Positions 14,015 through 23,188 of a stretch of 63,478 nucleotides of DNA are shown here, in pieces (positions within the stretch are counted from its first letter, which is position 1; each line of letters starts with the position of its first letter). The stretch spans positions 1-63,478 of the forward strand of contig NZ_JASDDJ010000013.1 of the NCBI RefSeq assembly GCF_030407455.1, written 5' to 3'. The DNA is from Psychrobacter sp. 5A.1 (GTDB lineage Bacteria; Pseudomonadota; Gammaproteobacteria; Pseudomonadales; Moraxellaceae). A program made the position numbers and the translations under genes. Below the pieces are notes generated by a model, which worked only from the letters and a program-made list of their open reading frames with translations, made no database searches and was not told where the DNA came from.

Positions 14015-14623
14015 TTGCCAACAATCAACGATTCAACAAATCCAGTCACGACAAATCTCTGCCAGCTTGTATATATAAGCCGCATTACGTCCACTGGTCT
14101 TTCAAGCCCCAGCACACTCAATGATATCTCAGAGATCTCAGTTGAGCGTAATCAAATAGACAACGTTACCGGTATTCTTTGCTATGGCAATGGTTACTTT
14201 TTACAGTGCGTCGAAGGATCCGAGCAGGCGTTAACCAATCTAAAAAATCGTTTACTGGTAGACGATCGCCATAAAGAGTTAAATATTTTAGACTTTTCGG
14301 AGATTGCAGAACGTCGTTTTGCCAGTTGGTCATTACGCTCAGTGACGCTTGAGCGTTGGATGACCAAAGACCCTGAACTTAAAAAATTAATGCCATTCAA
14401 GCCTTATGAATGGGATTCTAATGAATGGCAAAAATTCTTGGATGTTTTGCAAGGTTATTATGAAGAGCAAACCAGAACAGGCAACATCGATACGCCACCT
14501 GTCAAATACAGTACGTTAGGGGTCACGCTGAGTAAGGTCGTTGGGCAGCACCAAGCGTTCTTTTTAATTCAAACAGTATTAGGGTTGATGATAGTTGCCA
14601 CGTTATTGTGGTTATTGCTGTAA
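14015..14623 (+). CDS. BLUF-domain blue-light sensor with C-terminal membrane anchor
   Basis: The N-terminal ~115 residues are a BLUF flavin-binding domain. LVYISR gives the key Tyr20. VTGILCYGNGYFLQCVEG gives Gln64, and Asn46 precedes Gln64 by 18 residues, as in AppA. DDRHKEL and FASWSL (the Trp/Met-loop region) follow. BLUF proteins bind FAD and change hydrogen bonding in blue light. After a linker the protein ends in FFLIQTVLGLMIVATLLWLLL, a single hydrophobic helix at the very C-terminus, so it is probably tail-anchored. There is no EAL, GGDEF or cyclase domain. The start is TTG, chosen because AGGGAGAAG lies at the right distance and no ATG is usable. A terminator follows. Confidence 0.85.
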   Translation: MPTINDSTNPVTTNLCQLVYISRITSTGLSSPSTLNDISEISVERNQIDNVTGILCYGNGYFLQCVEGSEQALTNLKNRLLVDDRHKELNILDFSEIAERRFASWSLRSVTLERWMTKDPELKKLMPFKPYEWDSNEWQKFLDVLQGYYEEQTRTGNIDTPPVKYSTLGVTLSKVVGQHQAFFLIQTVLGLMIVATLLWLLL

Positions 14624-14653
14624 TCGATAACCAAATATAAGAAAGCTAAATAA

Positions 14654-14689
14654 AAGAAAGCCAGCAATTTAATTGCTGGCTTTCTTTTG
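14654..14689 (+). terminator. Terminator after the BLUF gene
   Basis: AAAGAAAGCCAGCAA, loop TTTAA, TTGCTGGCTTTCTTTT. A long perfect stem with A and T tracts on both sides, so it may work in both directions. Confidence 0.88.
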
Positions 14690-14734
14690 TTCAAAATGCC
14701 CTAAATGAATGACTTGAGCGTTAAAAATAGGCAT

Positions 14735-14775
14735 AAAAAAACCCAGTTCATAATATATTATGAACTGGGTTTTTG
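14735..14775 (-). terminator. Terminator of the tRNA-Glu transcript
   Basis: Perfect stem AAACCCAGTTCATAATA/TATTATGAACTGGGTTT with an A tract on the plus strand (a T run for minus-strand transcription), about 65 bases beyond the tRNA 3' end. Confidence 0.85.
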
Positions 14776-14837
14776 GTGGTACGCTTGTTAGTCTGATCTA
14801 ATGCTAAGCAATAGTGCCAACAAGTGACGCCGTATAG

Positions 14838-14913
14838 TGGCGTCCCCAGGGGGATTCGAACCCCCGTTACCGCCGTGAAAGGGCGGTGTCCTAGGCCTCT
14901 AGACGATGGGGAC
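14838..14913 (-). tRNA. tRNA-Glu (anticodon TTC)
   Basis: Read on the minus strand, it opens GTCCCCATCGTCTAGAGG and closes with CTGGGGACG plus an encoded CCA. The anticodon loop is CTTTCAC, with anticodon TTC. The T arm GGGGGTTCGAATCCCCC is perfect. The 76 bases fold as a complete cloverleaf. Confidence 0.97.
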
Positions 14914-14962
14914 TAGTAACAACACTTCAACTGCTTTCACCATTTATGCTGAAGTGGTGCGT

Positions 14963-14991
14963 ATTTTAATAGCGTCTGCGCTTCTTGTCAA
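14963..14991 (-). promoter_or_regulatory. Sigma-70 promoter of tRNA-Glu
   Basis: On the minus strand TTGACA (14986-14991) and TAAAAT (14963-14968) are separated by exactly 17 bases, about 45 bases before the tRNA. The -35 box lies inside the last codons of the small membrane-protein gene that ends at 14966. Confidence 0.85.
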
Positions 14992-15163
14992 GCCTTTTTC
15001 TACGTCTTTTTAAAATTAAGTATCTTTTTTTGAGTGCACGACTAGGATGCAGGTCATTACGCTTCAAGTGATATCGAATCCATAAAGAAGTACAAGCACT
15101 AATCGTCAATGCAAGCAGCATATAACCGAGGATGGTGCCCCATAACTTGAGTTGTGGATCCAT
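14966..15163 (-). CDS. Small single-pass membrane protein with basic tail
   Basis: A 65-residue protein starting MDPQLKLWGTILGYMLLAL. The start at 15163 has an AGAGGGAC ribosome site, unlike the longer frame from 15205. One hydrophobic helix (WGTILGYMLLALTISACTSLW) is followed by a strongly basic tail (KKRYLILKRRRKRLDKKRRRY), giving N-out/C-in topology by the positive-inside rule. I do not recognise a family. Its 3' end carries the tRNA-Glu -35 box. Confidence 0.65.
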   Translation of the reverse strand: MDPQLKLWGTILGYMLLALTISACTSLWIRYHLKRNDLHPSRALKKRYLILKRRRKRLDKKRRRY

Positions 15164-15443
15164 AATAAAGTCCCTCTTATTAGTCTTGATAGTATTTTTT
15201 ATCAAGACAGGGTGAGCAACTTAAACCATCTATAGGATATAACTATATCGCTTAGGAGTGATATTTTATCATCAGACAGTTATTCATATCCAATAGAACA
15301 ACTATGTCTGTAATCAATAAATAGTTCCATCTATATATTATGATATCAATCATATCCCTATTGATTGCCAAATCAAGATGTCAAAGTCATCAAGTATTAC
15401 AAATAGCACTATTATGTATGATTGGCAATATAGGATATGTGAT

Positions 15444-16193
15444 TTATTGACTGTCGCTATCAGCTGACTCTTCTTTCGCGTCTTCATTATGCATCGCATT
15501 GGCCAGCATAGGATAGTGGTTAAGGATGTAACAGAATAGCTCAGCAGTCTTTTGAGTGTCATACAGGGCCGAGTGCGCATTTTTACCATCAAAATCAAGC
15601 CCAGCTGCTTTACAAGCGCGTGCCAGTACAGTTTGGCCAAAGGCTAATGCGGATAAAGTCACGGTATCAAATACTGAAAAGCTATGAAATGGGTTGTGAC
15701 TTTTATTATTGGTTCGTAGCACCGCGGCATTCAGAAACGCCAAATCAAAATGCGCATTGTGACCAATCAACACGCACTGACGGCAGTCTTCATCACGGCG
15801 TACTTCTTTTAAGCCCTTAAAAATACGGCGTAATGCCGTTTTTTCATCTTCAGCAATGGCTTTGCGCATGGGGTTATTGGGATCAATACCAGTAAAGGCC
15901 AGTGCGCTTGGTTCTAAGTTTGCCCCTTCAAAAGGCTCGATATGGGCATTGAATGCCTCACCTGGATAAAATACGCCATGCTCATCAAGTAATACAGGAA
16001 TGCAAGCAATCTCTAGCAGTGCATCGGTCTGTGCATTAAAACCTGCCGTTTCAACATCGACGACAACAGGCAAAAACTTGCGAAAACGGTCTTTCAAGCC
16101 CATAGGCGTTTGCTCATCTGTCACTGAGGCTGCGTCCTCTTTATGATTCGATAAGTTTTCATCAGGCAAGGTCGTTATGTTTTGATTGGTCAT
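15444..16193 (-). CDS. rnt: Ribonuclease T
   Basis: A DEDDh-type 3'-5' exonuclease that trims tRNA CCA ends and matures 5S and 23S rRNA. It is 249 residues; the E. coli enzyme is 215, and the extra length is an N-terminal extension of about 35 polar residues. Motifs are VVDVETAGFN (Asp46, Glu48), IGHNAHFDLAFLNAA, and the C-terminal AHSALYDTQKTAEL with the catalytic His and Asp. It lies upstream of tRNA-Glu on the same strand and next to pyrC, an arrangement plausible for Moraxellaceae. The start has no strong ribosome site, so a later start is possible. Confidence 0.9.
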   Translation of the reverse strand: MTNQNITTLPDENLSNHKEDAASVTDEQTPMGLKDRFRKFLPVVVDVETAGFNAQTDALLEIACIPVLLDEHGVFYPGEAFNAHIEPFEGANLEPSALAFTGIDPNNPMRKAIAEDEKTALRRIFKGLKEVRRDEDCRQCVLIGHNAHFDLAFLNAAVLRTNNKSHNPFHSFSVFDTVTLSALAFGQTVLARACKAAGLDFDGKNAHSALYDTQKTAELFCYILNHYPMLANAMHNEDAKEESADSDSQ

Positions 16194-16249
16194 ATAAAGT
16201 TAAATCACTTTTATCAGTCGTACTATTATATTAAATTAAAATAAGCATC

Positions 16250-16307
16250 CTATGATATCAACCACGCCTTTAGTACAAATGGAACTAGGGCGGCATTGAT
16301 ATCATAG
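16250..16307. repeat. 12 bp inverted repeat between pyrC and rnt
   Basis: CTATGATATCAA at 16250-16261 is matched by TTGATATCATAG at 16296-16307, 34 bases apart. There is no T run on either side. It may be an RNA hairpin or a binding site ahead of rnt. Confidence 0.5.
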
Positions 16308-16335
16308 AGTAAAATCAGAGGTTGCTTTATGCGTA

Positions 16336-16383
16336 CTATGCTTTGTGAAAGCTATGCTTTACGAGAGCTATGCTTTGATAGAC
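16336..16383. repeat. 16 bp tandem repeat at the pyrC 3' end
   Basis: Three units begin CTATGCTTT at 16336, 16352 and 16368. The third contains the pyrC stop codon and last codons, so slippage here has probably reshaped the 3' end of the gene. Confidence 0.6.
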
Positions 16384-17438
16384 CATTGTAGTGTTTCACC
16401 TGCCATGAGCGGCGTCAGTGATGTGCCATCAAAATAAGGATAGTCAGTCGGCACTTGCATGGGCGTGTTGACAAGCGTGATCGTGCTGTCATTTAGGGGT
16501 AGGCCATAGAACTGCGCACCAAAGCGACTAGCGAACCCTTCTAACTTGTCTATTTTTCCAACACTATCAAACGCACTCGCGTACAAGGGTAGCGCCGTAG
16601 CCGCGCTATAGCAGCCAGCACAGCCACAAGCGGCTTCCTTCTTATCCGTCGCATGTGGCGCAGAATCTGTGCCCAAAAAGAACTTTGGATTACCACTGGT
16701 GGCCACATCTAGCAGTACTTTTTGATGGCTCTCACGCTTTAAGATAGGTAAGCAATAAAAATGCGGTTTGATACCACCAACCAATAAATGATTGCGATTA
16801 AACATTAAGTGCTGCGGGGTAATAGTAGCAGCAACATGATTGCCTTGAGCCAATACAAAATCCGCTGCATCACTGGTGGTGATATGCTCTACCACAATTT
16901 TTAATGTAGGGAATTTCACGATAATTTGTGCCAATACTTCATCTAAAAAGCGCTTTTCACGATCAAAGATATCTACATGGTCTTGTGTGACTTCGCCATG
17001 TATCAACAGTGGCAGATTGTACTTTTCTAATGCTTCAAACACATCCACACAGGCATTGATATTGGTAACCCCATCTGCAGAGTTGGTCGTCGCGCCAGCA
17101 GGATAAAGTTTGACGGCTTGTACAATACCCGACTGCGCTGCCAATTCGATATCTTGGGCGGTGGTTTTGTCCGTCAGATATAAGGTCATACGGGGATCGA
17201 ACGCCGTTTTGCGCTCTGTGCTCAAGCTACTAGTTTCTAGATGCGACATGATACGCGCGCGATAGGCACGTGCATCGTCGACATTCTTGACGGGCGGTAC
17301 TAGGTTTGGCATGCAAATCACACGGTTAAAGCTGTTTGCTGCATGCAATACAGTCGTGCTCAATGCGTTGCCATCACGTAAATGGATATGCCAATCATCT
17401 GGCTGAAGGATGGTCAGTTCTCTAATCGAATCAGTCAT
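16368..17438 (-). CDS. pyrC: Dihydroorotase
   Basis: Closes carbamoyl aspartate to dihydroorotate in pyrimidine synthesis, using zinc. The 356 residues match the class II (E. coli type) enzyme. [10 protein letters not shown] gives the zinc ligands His17 and His19, [13 protein letters not shown] contains the bridging lysine, LLIHGEVT and VVEHITT supply further histidines, and LGTDSAPH carries the catalytic Asp. The start ATG is preceded by only a weak AGAGCG. It is transcribed toward rnt. Confidence 0.96.
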   Translation of the reverse strand: MTDSIRELTILQPDDWHIHLRDGNALSTTVLHAANSFNRVICMPNLVPPVKNVDDARAYRARIMSHLETSSLSTERKTAFDPRMTLYLTDKTTAQDIELAAQSGIVQAVKLYPAGATTNSADGVTNINACVDVFEALEKYNLPLLIHGEVTQDHVDIFDREKRFLDEVLAQIIVKFPTLKIVVEHITTSDAADFVLAQGNHVAATITPQHLMFNRNHLLVGGIKPHFYCLPILKRESHQKVLLDVATSGNPKFFLGTDSAPHATDKKEAACGCAGCYSAATALPLYASAFDSVGKIDKLEGFASRFGAQFYGLPLNDSTITLVNTPMQVPTDYPYFDGTSLTPLMAGETLQWSIKA

Positions 17439-17770
17439 AATGTCGTTGCGCTCTATATCGTCATATACGGAAATAAAAGAAAAGGATGCTGTACCGCTAT
17501 CATAACAGATTTGCCTACTTGACTAAATATAAGGCTAAATATCTGTACATAATTCATTGGGTGTTTTTCATTTGAGACAGTCAGATATCACCCAAATGCG
17601 CATAACCAAAATATAACGATCCAAAACTTAAACCAAAAGCGCATTCCTGATGGCAGTGGCACTTTTGCCTATAGTAAATATGATGTACACTGAGTAGGTA
17701 ATTATCGTTTATCTCGCGATTGAATCTTAGCGCTTTTACCAAAATTAAATTCTCATAATAGGAGTTATTC

Positions 17771-19009
17771 ATGGCTCAACTTGATCCAAAAAACATTAAT
17801 AAAATCGTATTGGCCTATTCAGGTGGTCTGGATACCTCCATCATCGCTAAATGGTTACAAGAAACCTATGATGCAGAAGTCATCACCTTTACGGCTGATA
17901 TCGGTCAGGGCGAAGAAGTTGAGCCAGCACGCGCCAAAGCAGAAGCCATGGGTATCAAGCATATCCATATCGAAGACTTGCGCGAAGAATTTGCCCGTGA
18001 TTATGTATTCCCAATGTTCCGTGCCAATGCTATTTATGAAGGCGAGTATCTGCTAGGCACGTCTATCGCCCGTCCATTGATTGCCAAGCGCTTGGTTGAG
18101 ATTGCTAAAGAACATAATGCTGATGCTATTAGCCATGGTGCAACTGGTAAAGGGAATGACCAAGTTCGTTTTGAGCTGGGTGCTGTCGCCTTGTCACCAG
18201 ATGTTGTGACCATTGCTCCTTGGCGTGAGTGGGATTTATCAAGCCGTGAAAGCTTAATGAAATATGCTGAAGAGCATAATATCGCAATTGATTATGCGGG
18301 TAATAAGAAGAAATCTCCTTACTCAATGGATGCTAACCTGCTACATATCTCTTATGAAGGCGGTGTCCTAGAAGATCCGTATGCTGAAGCAGAAGATGAT
18401 ATGTGGCGCTGGTCAGTCAGCCCAGAAGAAGCGCCTGACGAAGCACAGTATCTAGAGCTAGAGTATCAAAAGGGTGACATCGTTGCTATCGATGGCGAAG
18501 CGCTTAAACCGTTTGAAATTATGATTAAGCTAAATGAAATCGGCGGCAAACATGGTATCGGCCGTTTAGATATCGTCGAAAACCGTTATGTTGGCATGAA
18601 GTCACGCGGCTGCTATGAGACACCAGCGGGTACGATTATGCTAAAAGCGCATCGCGGTATTGAATCATTAACTTTAGACCGTGAAGCCGCACATCTAAAA
18701 GATGAGCTAATGCCACGCTATGCAAAAATCATCTATAACGGTTATTGGTTTAGCCCTGAGCGTATGATGCTACAAGCATTGATTGATAAGTCACAAGAGT
18801 ACGTCAACGGTACGGTTCGTGTGAAGCTATATAAAGGTGCAGTGAGCGTGGTTGGACGTAAATCTGACGATTCATTATTTGACGAAAAAATCGCAACTTT
18901 TGAAGATGATGCAGGCGCTTATGATCAAAAAGATGCAGAAGGCTTTATCCGTCTGAATGGTCTACGTCTAGCTATCGAAGCCAGCCGTGGTCGCGATTTA
19001 TCGAAGTAA
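17771..19009 (+). CDS. argG: Argininosuccinate synthase
   Basis: Joins citrulline and aspartate with ATP in arginine synthesis. The 412 residues begin [23 protein letters not shown], with the ATP pyrophosphatase loop SGGLDTS at residues 17-23. [15 protein letters not shown] and the C-terminal YNGYWFSPE follow. ATAGGAG before the ATG is a good ribosome site. It is a stand-alone gene ending at a strong bidirectional terminator. No clear ArgR box was identified in the upstream 330 bases. Confidence 0.97.
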   Translation: MAQLDPKNINKIVLAYSGGLDTSIIAKWLQETYDAEVITFTADIGQGEEVEPARAKAEAMGIKHIHIEDLREEFARDYVFPMFRANAIYEGEYLLGTSIARPLIAKRLVEIAKEHNADAISHGATGKGNDQVRFELGAVALSPDVVTIAPWREWDLSSRESLMKYAEEHNIAIDYAGNKKKSPYSMDANLLHISYEGGVLEDPYAEAEDDMWRWSVSPEEAPDEAQYLELEYQKGDIVAIDGEALKPFEIMIKLNEIGGKHGIGRLDIVENRYVGMKSRGCYETPAGTIMLKAHRGIESLTLDREAAHLKDELMPRYAKIIYNGYWFSPERMMLQALIDKSQEYVNGTVRVKLYKGAVSVVGRKSDDSLFDEKIATFEDDAGAYDQKDAEGFIRLNGLRLAIEASRGRDLSK

Positions 19010-19054
19010 GCTTTTAGGCTGCTTGTCGCCAATTAAAAAACTGAAATCGTAAAC

Positions 19055-19095
19055 AAAAAAACAGAGGCCTATTTCAATAGCGCCTCTGTTTTTTT
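19055..19095. terminator. Bidirectional terminator between argG and the convergent gene
   Basis: AAAAAAACAGAGGC and GCCTCTGTTTTTTT form an 14 bp perfect stem with A and T tracts, placed between convergent genes. Confidence 0.9.
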
Positions 19096-19118
19096 GTTTT
19101 GTTTTAGATGATTTTTAG

Positions 19119-20384
19119 CTATTCAGCCTTTATAGACCCGTCGGTGACGGGTTCATCATCGTTTACTTTGACGATGGCCACGTCCTGTTGCTGCCGCTCT
19201 TCGAGGCGGTCTTGCTCCATGACTTCTTCTGTTGCGAGGATGGCACCATCAGATTTTTGGTTTTGATATTTGAGCATGGCCAATGCACCAAGAATCCCGA
19301 TAACGATAAGAATAATCAGAATAACGGGGTTTTTCCAAAGCGGCGTTGCAGCCTCGTATTCAATCGGTTTTTCACTAATTGTGGCCGGCGTGTTGTCATT
19401 ATTGACACCGATTAATCCCAAGCTAACCAGTGGGGGTTTGGGCGGAGTAGCAGGTTCAGAGTTGACGCGCAGGCGGTTACGGCTGAGATAGATATCTGAT
19501 ATTTTGGCGAGCTGTAATAACCAGCGCTGATGCGGTAAGGCAATGGCGTACATTTCTGCAAACACCAGCATGTCGTTATGATGACCTTGCTGCAAGTTAT
19601 CAGGTGAGCGGCCAATGGCTTTTAGATAGTTACCTGTGGCCAGTTGCATGTCTTGCACAGGTTCATAGTTTTCAGGTTTGAATGCCGTCAGTTCGTACCA
19701 GTAATGATCGAAAGGCGGTGGGTTATTTGAGAGCTGCTCAGCACTTAATAGACCAGTCTCTGATGGATTTTCAGCTCCCGTGTCCACTGTATTTTCGGCT
19801 GCTATCACGGGCGCTTCGTTGTTGTTATTAGCCGGTTCAGCTGATAGCGTTTCTGGTTCACTGGCTGTAAAACGTGCGGCTGATAAAAACTGTGGCTGTA
19901 GCGCAAACCATTTATTGATTTCATCACTATCTAATTGACTGTATTCTGCCAAAATCGCCAATTCTCGGAGCACAATCACACATAAAGACGTCAGCAAAAT
20001 TTGAATTTGTTGCGTCGTCGCGTCTGTTTTTGCTGCAATATGATCGCTCGCTTTGATGACTCGTGCATTATCATTGAATATTGCGTCCGCGGCATCATGA
20101 CGATGATACAACGTCGCATTGATGGTCGCAAAATTCATCGAGTTGTATTGTCGTAATTCTTTGACAGCACTACGACCAAACAGTTTTTTGCTGACCACTT
20201 GACCATCATGGCGCTGCTGATAAGCGAGAAGGGCACTAACAATGGCCTGCAAACTGTCATCCATTGCTAAGCGCGCTTGCGACAATGAAAGTTGGGCGGC
20301 ATCTGCCAATAACGACACCATAGGCATGGTATCTTGATATAGAAAATCATACATCGACACACGTGTCGGTGAAATAGTCGTCAT
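19119..20384 (-). CDS. Unrecognised membrane protein with C-terminal helix
   Basis: A 421-residue protein I cannot assign. The first ~190 residues are helical and polar, without a signal peptide. Residues ~190-240 are a low-complexity Ala/Glu/Asn/Thr linker. A second compact part (ENYEPVQDMQLATGNYLKAIGRSP...) follows. One membrane helix (NPVILIILIVIGILGALAML) lies near residues 351-370, and the last ~50 residues are acidic and Gln-rich. This suggests a large cytosolic N-terminal part on one membrane pass. It is divergent from the L,D-transpeptidase gene with about 140 bases between the starts; a cell-envelope role is only a guess. Confidence 0.7.
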   Translation of the reverse strand: MTTISPTRVSMYDFLYQDTMPMVSLLADAAQLSLSQARLAMDDSLQAIVSALLAYQQRHDGQVVSKKLFGRSAVKELRQYNSMNFATINATLYHRHDAADAIFNDNARVIKASDHIAAKTDATTQQIQILLTSLCVIVLRELAILAEYSQLDSDEINKWFALQPQFLSAARFTASEPETLSAEPANNNNEAPVIAAENTVDTGAENPSETGLLSAEQLSNNPPPFDHYWYELTAFKPENYEPVQDMQLATGNYLKAIGRSPDNLQQGHHNDMLVFAEMYAIALPHQRWLLQLAKISDIYLSRNRLRVNSEPATPPKPPLVSLGLIGVNNDNTPATISEKPIEYEAATPLWKNPVILIILIVIGILGALAMLKYQNQKSDGAILATEEVMEQDRLEERQQQDVAIVKVNDDEPVTDGSIKAE

Positions 20385-20524
20385 AATCTGCTAGCATCAA
20401 AAAGTGTGCCCCTATATTACGGTGCCAAATGCCTTGATACAATCCCTTGATAATAGAAATTTCTAATCATTTTGCCGATTACCTTAACAGTAAAACTCTA
20501 AATGAATGAGAGCAGGAAGCATTT

Positions 20525-21040
20525 ATGACAAATAATGAGACGTTTAATAAACAGCTAGTGATTAATATTGCCAAGCAAACACTAACGATGTACCAGCCGC
20601 AGGCTGAAATTGCTCACTATACTATCTCTACAGCAAAGAACGGTATCGGTAGCCAGCAAGACAGTGGCTGCACACCACTTGGCAACCATGTCATTGCAAA
20701 AAAAATAGGCGGTAGTGAGCCGATAAATACAGTGTTTATCGGGCGAGTACCCACAGGCGAAATATACGATGAAAGCCTTGGTGAGCGACACCCTAAACGT
20801 GACTGGATATTGAGCCGTATTCTTTGGCTCAGCGGTCTGGAAGAAGGCGTGAACAAAGGCCGCAATAGCGAAGGTGGCTGTGATACTTATGAGCGCTATA
20901 TCTATATTCATGGCACGCCCAACACTGAACCAATGGGTATGCCGCTCTCACATGGCTGTATACGTATGCGTAATGAAGATATTGTTGAGTTGTTTGAGCA
21001 AGTCGAAGAGGGTATGCCTGTGACGATTGTGCCTGATTAA
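20525..21040 (+). CDS. YkuD-family L,D-transpeptidase without visible signal peptide
   Basis: A 171-residue protein made almost entirely of a YkuD domain. IHGTPNTEPMGMPLSHGCIRMRN carries the catalytic HGT and SHGCIRM motifs with nucleophile Cys145, and FEQVEEGMPVTIVPD is the usual end of the domain. Such enzymes form 3-3 peptidoglycan crosslinks or attach proteins to the wall. This one starts MTNNETFNKQLVINIAKQTLTMY, with no hydrophobic leader, which is odd for a periplasmic enzyme. The AGGAAGCATTT leader supports the start. Its TAA stop is also the beginning of a palindromic element. Confidence 0.88.
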   Translation: MTNNETFNKQLVINIAKQTLTMYQPQAEIAHYTISTAKNGIGSQQDSGCTPLGNHVIAKKIGGSEPINTVFIGRVPTGEIYDESLGERHPKRDWILSRILWLSGLEEGVNKGRNSEGGCDTYERYIYIHGTPNTEPMGMPLSHGCIRMRNEDIVELFEQVEEGMPVTIVPD

Positions 21041-21085
21041 GGCGTGTTGCACATTTGACCATGGTCGAATGTGCAACACGCCCTA
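21038..21085. repeat. 48 bp near-perfect palindromic element at the transpeptidase stop
   Basis: TAAGGCGTGTTGCACATT, a centre containing GACCATGGTC, then AATGTGCAACACGCCCTA. The 15 bp arms GGCGTGTTGCACATT/AATGTGCAACACGCC are perfect. It looks like two ends of the GTTGAACATTC-type element fused. Its first three bases are the stop codon. Confidence 0.8.
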
Positions 21086-21097
21086 TTTAAACACGAT

Positions 21098-21137
21098 AAA
21101 AAAAGACAGCCTGTTATATAACAAGCTGTCTTTTTTG
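21098..21137. terminator. Terminator after the L,D-transpeptidase gene
   Basis: AAAAAAAGACAGC and GCTGTCTTTTTT around TTGTTATATAACAA-like loop sequence, with tracts on both sides, between convergent genes. Confidence 0.85.
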
Positions 21138-21188
21138 TGGAACGGTTTTATCGTTATGAGAGCAGTAACCGTCATAAAAATAACATGA

Positions 21189-22775
21189 TTACCAAAATGT
21201 GGCGCTGTCTTTAAATTTTGCCAAACGTGTCTCAATGTGAGTGTAATCATCCGTGAGCATGGCAGCCAGAAAGCCTGCACCATATAACGCATTGGTATCT
21301 GTCGCGGCTTTTAGCTCATAAAACTGCTGATACTGATTGTCCTCATAGCGTTGTTCTAATGCTACCTGTGCCTTTATCAAGCGCTTTAGCCAACGTTGGG
21401 TTTTCTTTTTCGCTTTTTTCTTACTTAATAAAGCGGCGGAGAATTCACTCATATAGCGTAAATCTTTTAGGTGATCGCATAGCTCACTTTCGGCTTGATC
21501 TTCATCAGTGATATCCATGTCTACTTCTTCATCGCCGTTATCAAGGTCGGCATCACTCACTTCATCAAGGTTTTTATCGGTTTTAAGACATTTTTTATAC
21601 TGTTTAGCTAGGATTTTTGCTAACTTATCGTGGGCAAGCTTATCATTTTGAGGTTCAATACTGGGATCGCTCATAGTAAAGGCAATCAGCTCTAGCAAGG
21701 TTAGCTGAAAGTCGTTGGCTTGCAGTGTATTGAGTGGCGTGATTTTTATATTTTCGATATCTGTCGACCAATCAACAGCAGGCGCGCCATATTCTTGTAG
21801 CTCAGGCTCGATATGTGTACCGATATAAGCGAGCTGATAATAATCGGTGAGTAGGGTCGCGGTTTGCTTTAGTATCGGTAGCCAGTCAGGGTTGATTTCA
21901 TCAGAGAAATCAGCAAATGCCTTTAGTGCTGCCTGCAAGCGATCCATACCGATGCGTAATTGCAAAATATGCGCATCTTCTTTGCTGCCAGCCACGATAG
22001 CACTGCTATTCGGTAGTATGTGCAGCAGACAGTTATGCACGGCTGCCCGCACAAACGCTGGCATGGTGCTGTCTTTATCCACTTGTAGTTGACGGATATC
22101 CGCGCCAACCGCTGGACTGTGGTTTTTTCCATTGATCAGTAAGCCGCCGTTCTCAGCTTTGGTGACGGTAGACAAGCACAGCTTATAACGTTTGCACCAT
22201 GTTTTGGCTGTCGTGAATAAAAAATCGACATCCCCTGAGACCAATTCGAACTCTATTTCTTGAATGGTTTTTCGCTGTGTGTCATCAGTGCCATGGATAA
22301 TCTCTCCGTGGTCGTAAGCCATTTCGATACAGCCACTGGTGTCATCATTATTATCTTCTACCAGCAACCGCGTGGTGCGCTGTACATCAGTGACATACAG
22401 TCGTGTCAGCGTTTTGGCCAGTTTTTTGAGTTTAAAGTTAGCCAATGCAGAAGCGATTGAAGTGTCATCGTATATCGTCAAATCAGGCATCAGCTCATTA
22501 TTATCGAGCATTGTTTGCACTTGCTCATTGTCTAACACCGCATTGTGCTCCAAGCGTGCAGCAATACCATCGCCACCCGCTTTGATTGTCTGTACCCATG
22601 TATCCCCTTCTTTGCGGATGCGAAGGCCTATACCTGCCTGTGCAAGCTGCTGGTCAGGCGTATCGTAATAATGGGCAGCCAGTTGCGTTATCTGCGAGGA
22701 TTTGACTTTTGCTTGACGCATCAAGCCTTTCAGCCGTGACTCTGGTACCAAAAACTTCAGCTCTATCTCTTGCAT
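21189..22775 (-). CDS. CYTH-CHAD domain protein (triphosphatase, YgiF-like)
   Basis: The N-terminal ~200 residues are a CYTH domain starting MQEIELKFLV, with the ExExK signature at residues 3-7 and paired basic and acidic residues that bind triphosphate and metal. The rest is a helical CHAD domain (MDRLQAALKAFADF, LKDLRYMSEFSAALLSKKKAKK), which binds polyphosphate in other proteins. E. coli YgiF with this layout hydrolyses inorganic triphosphate. The start at 22775 (528 aa) is preferred, because GGGAG sits seven bases before it; the longer frame begins at a TTG. A very acidic insert (DVSDADLDNGDEEVDMDITD) lies within the CHAD part. Confidence 0.85.
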   Translation of the reverse strand: MQEIELKFLVPESRLKGLMRQAKVKSSQITQLAAHYYDTPDQQLAQAGIGLRIRKEGDTWVQTIKAGGDGIAARLEHNAVLDNEQVQTMLDNNELMPDLTIYDDTSIASALANFKLKKLAKTLTRLYVTDVQRTTRLLVEDNNDDTSGCIEMAYDHGEIIHGTDDTQRKTIQEIEFELVSGDVDFLFTTAKTWCKRYKLCLSTVTKAENGGLLINGKNHSPAVGADIRQLQVDKDSTMPAFVRAAVHNCLLHILPNSSAIVAGSKEDAHILQLRIGMDRLQAALKAFADFSDEINPDWLPILKQTATLLTDYYQLAYIGTHIEPELQEYGAPAVDWSTDIENIKITPLNTLQANDFQLTLLELIAFTMSDPSIEPQNDKLAHDKLAKILAKQYKKCLKTDKNLDEVSDADLDNGDEEVDMDITDEDQAESELCDHLKDLRYMSEFSAALLSKKKAKKKTQRWLKRLIKAQVALEQRYEDNQYQQFYELKAATDTNALYGAGFLAAMLTDDYTHIETRLAKFKDSATFW

Positions 22776-22865
22776 GATGGCTCCCAATTATTTTAATAAA
22801 CGTTAATTGACTACTATCGTATGAAAGCTATCAATTAATAACAAGTAATATTTCATAAGATTGCC

Positions 22866-23039
22866 TAGGGCGTGTCATCAATTAGTACATTGATACATTT
22901 AGTGGTCTTAAAATGGCTAAATTTTGCTAAACATCGTCAGTAATTTTGTCAATATGTTCATATTAACGGCCATTTCTTCCTTGTTCATCTACAATTTTCC
23001 TCATTTTAAGTCTCACAATCCAATTAATGACACACCCTA
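22866..23039. repeat. Divergent ~175 bp inverted-repeat element, copy 3
   Basis: TAGGGCGTGTCATCAATTAG at the left and AATTAATGACACACCCTA at the right. The interior keeps the AATGGCTAAATTTTGCTAAACATCGTC segment common to the family, but more diverged than in copies 1 and 2. Confidence 0.75.
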
Positions 23040-23188
23040 GGTATTTTTTCTATAAAAAATACACTTTTGTTTCATTGTCGTTATAATTAAGAAAAATATT
23101 GAACAAAAGTATATCTAATATAAGTGAACTCTTTATGGCATTGGTAAATAATTTTTTGAAAAAAAATGGTTTTGAGCAGCACGATTTT

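Noticed and set aside
17581..17772. Minus-strand frame in the argG upstream region
   Set aside because: No ribosome site and overlaps the argG leader; no family resemblance.
23099..23188. Longer start for the DUF4349 lipoprotein
   Set aside because: It would place 30 polar residues ahead of a normal lipoprotein signal.
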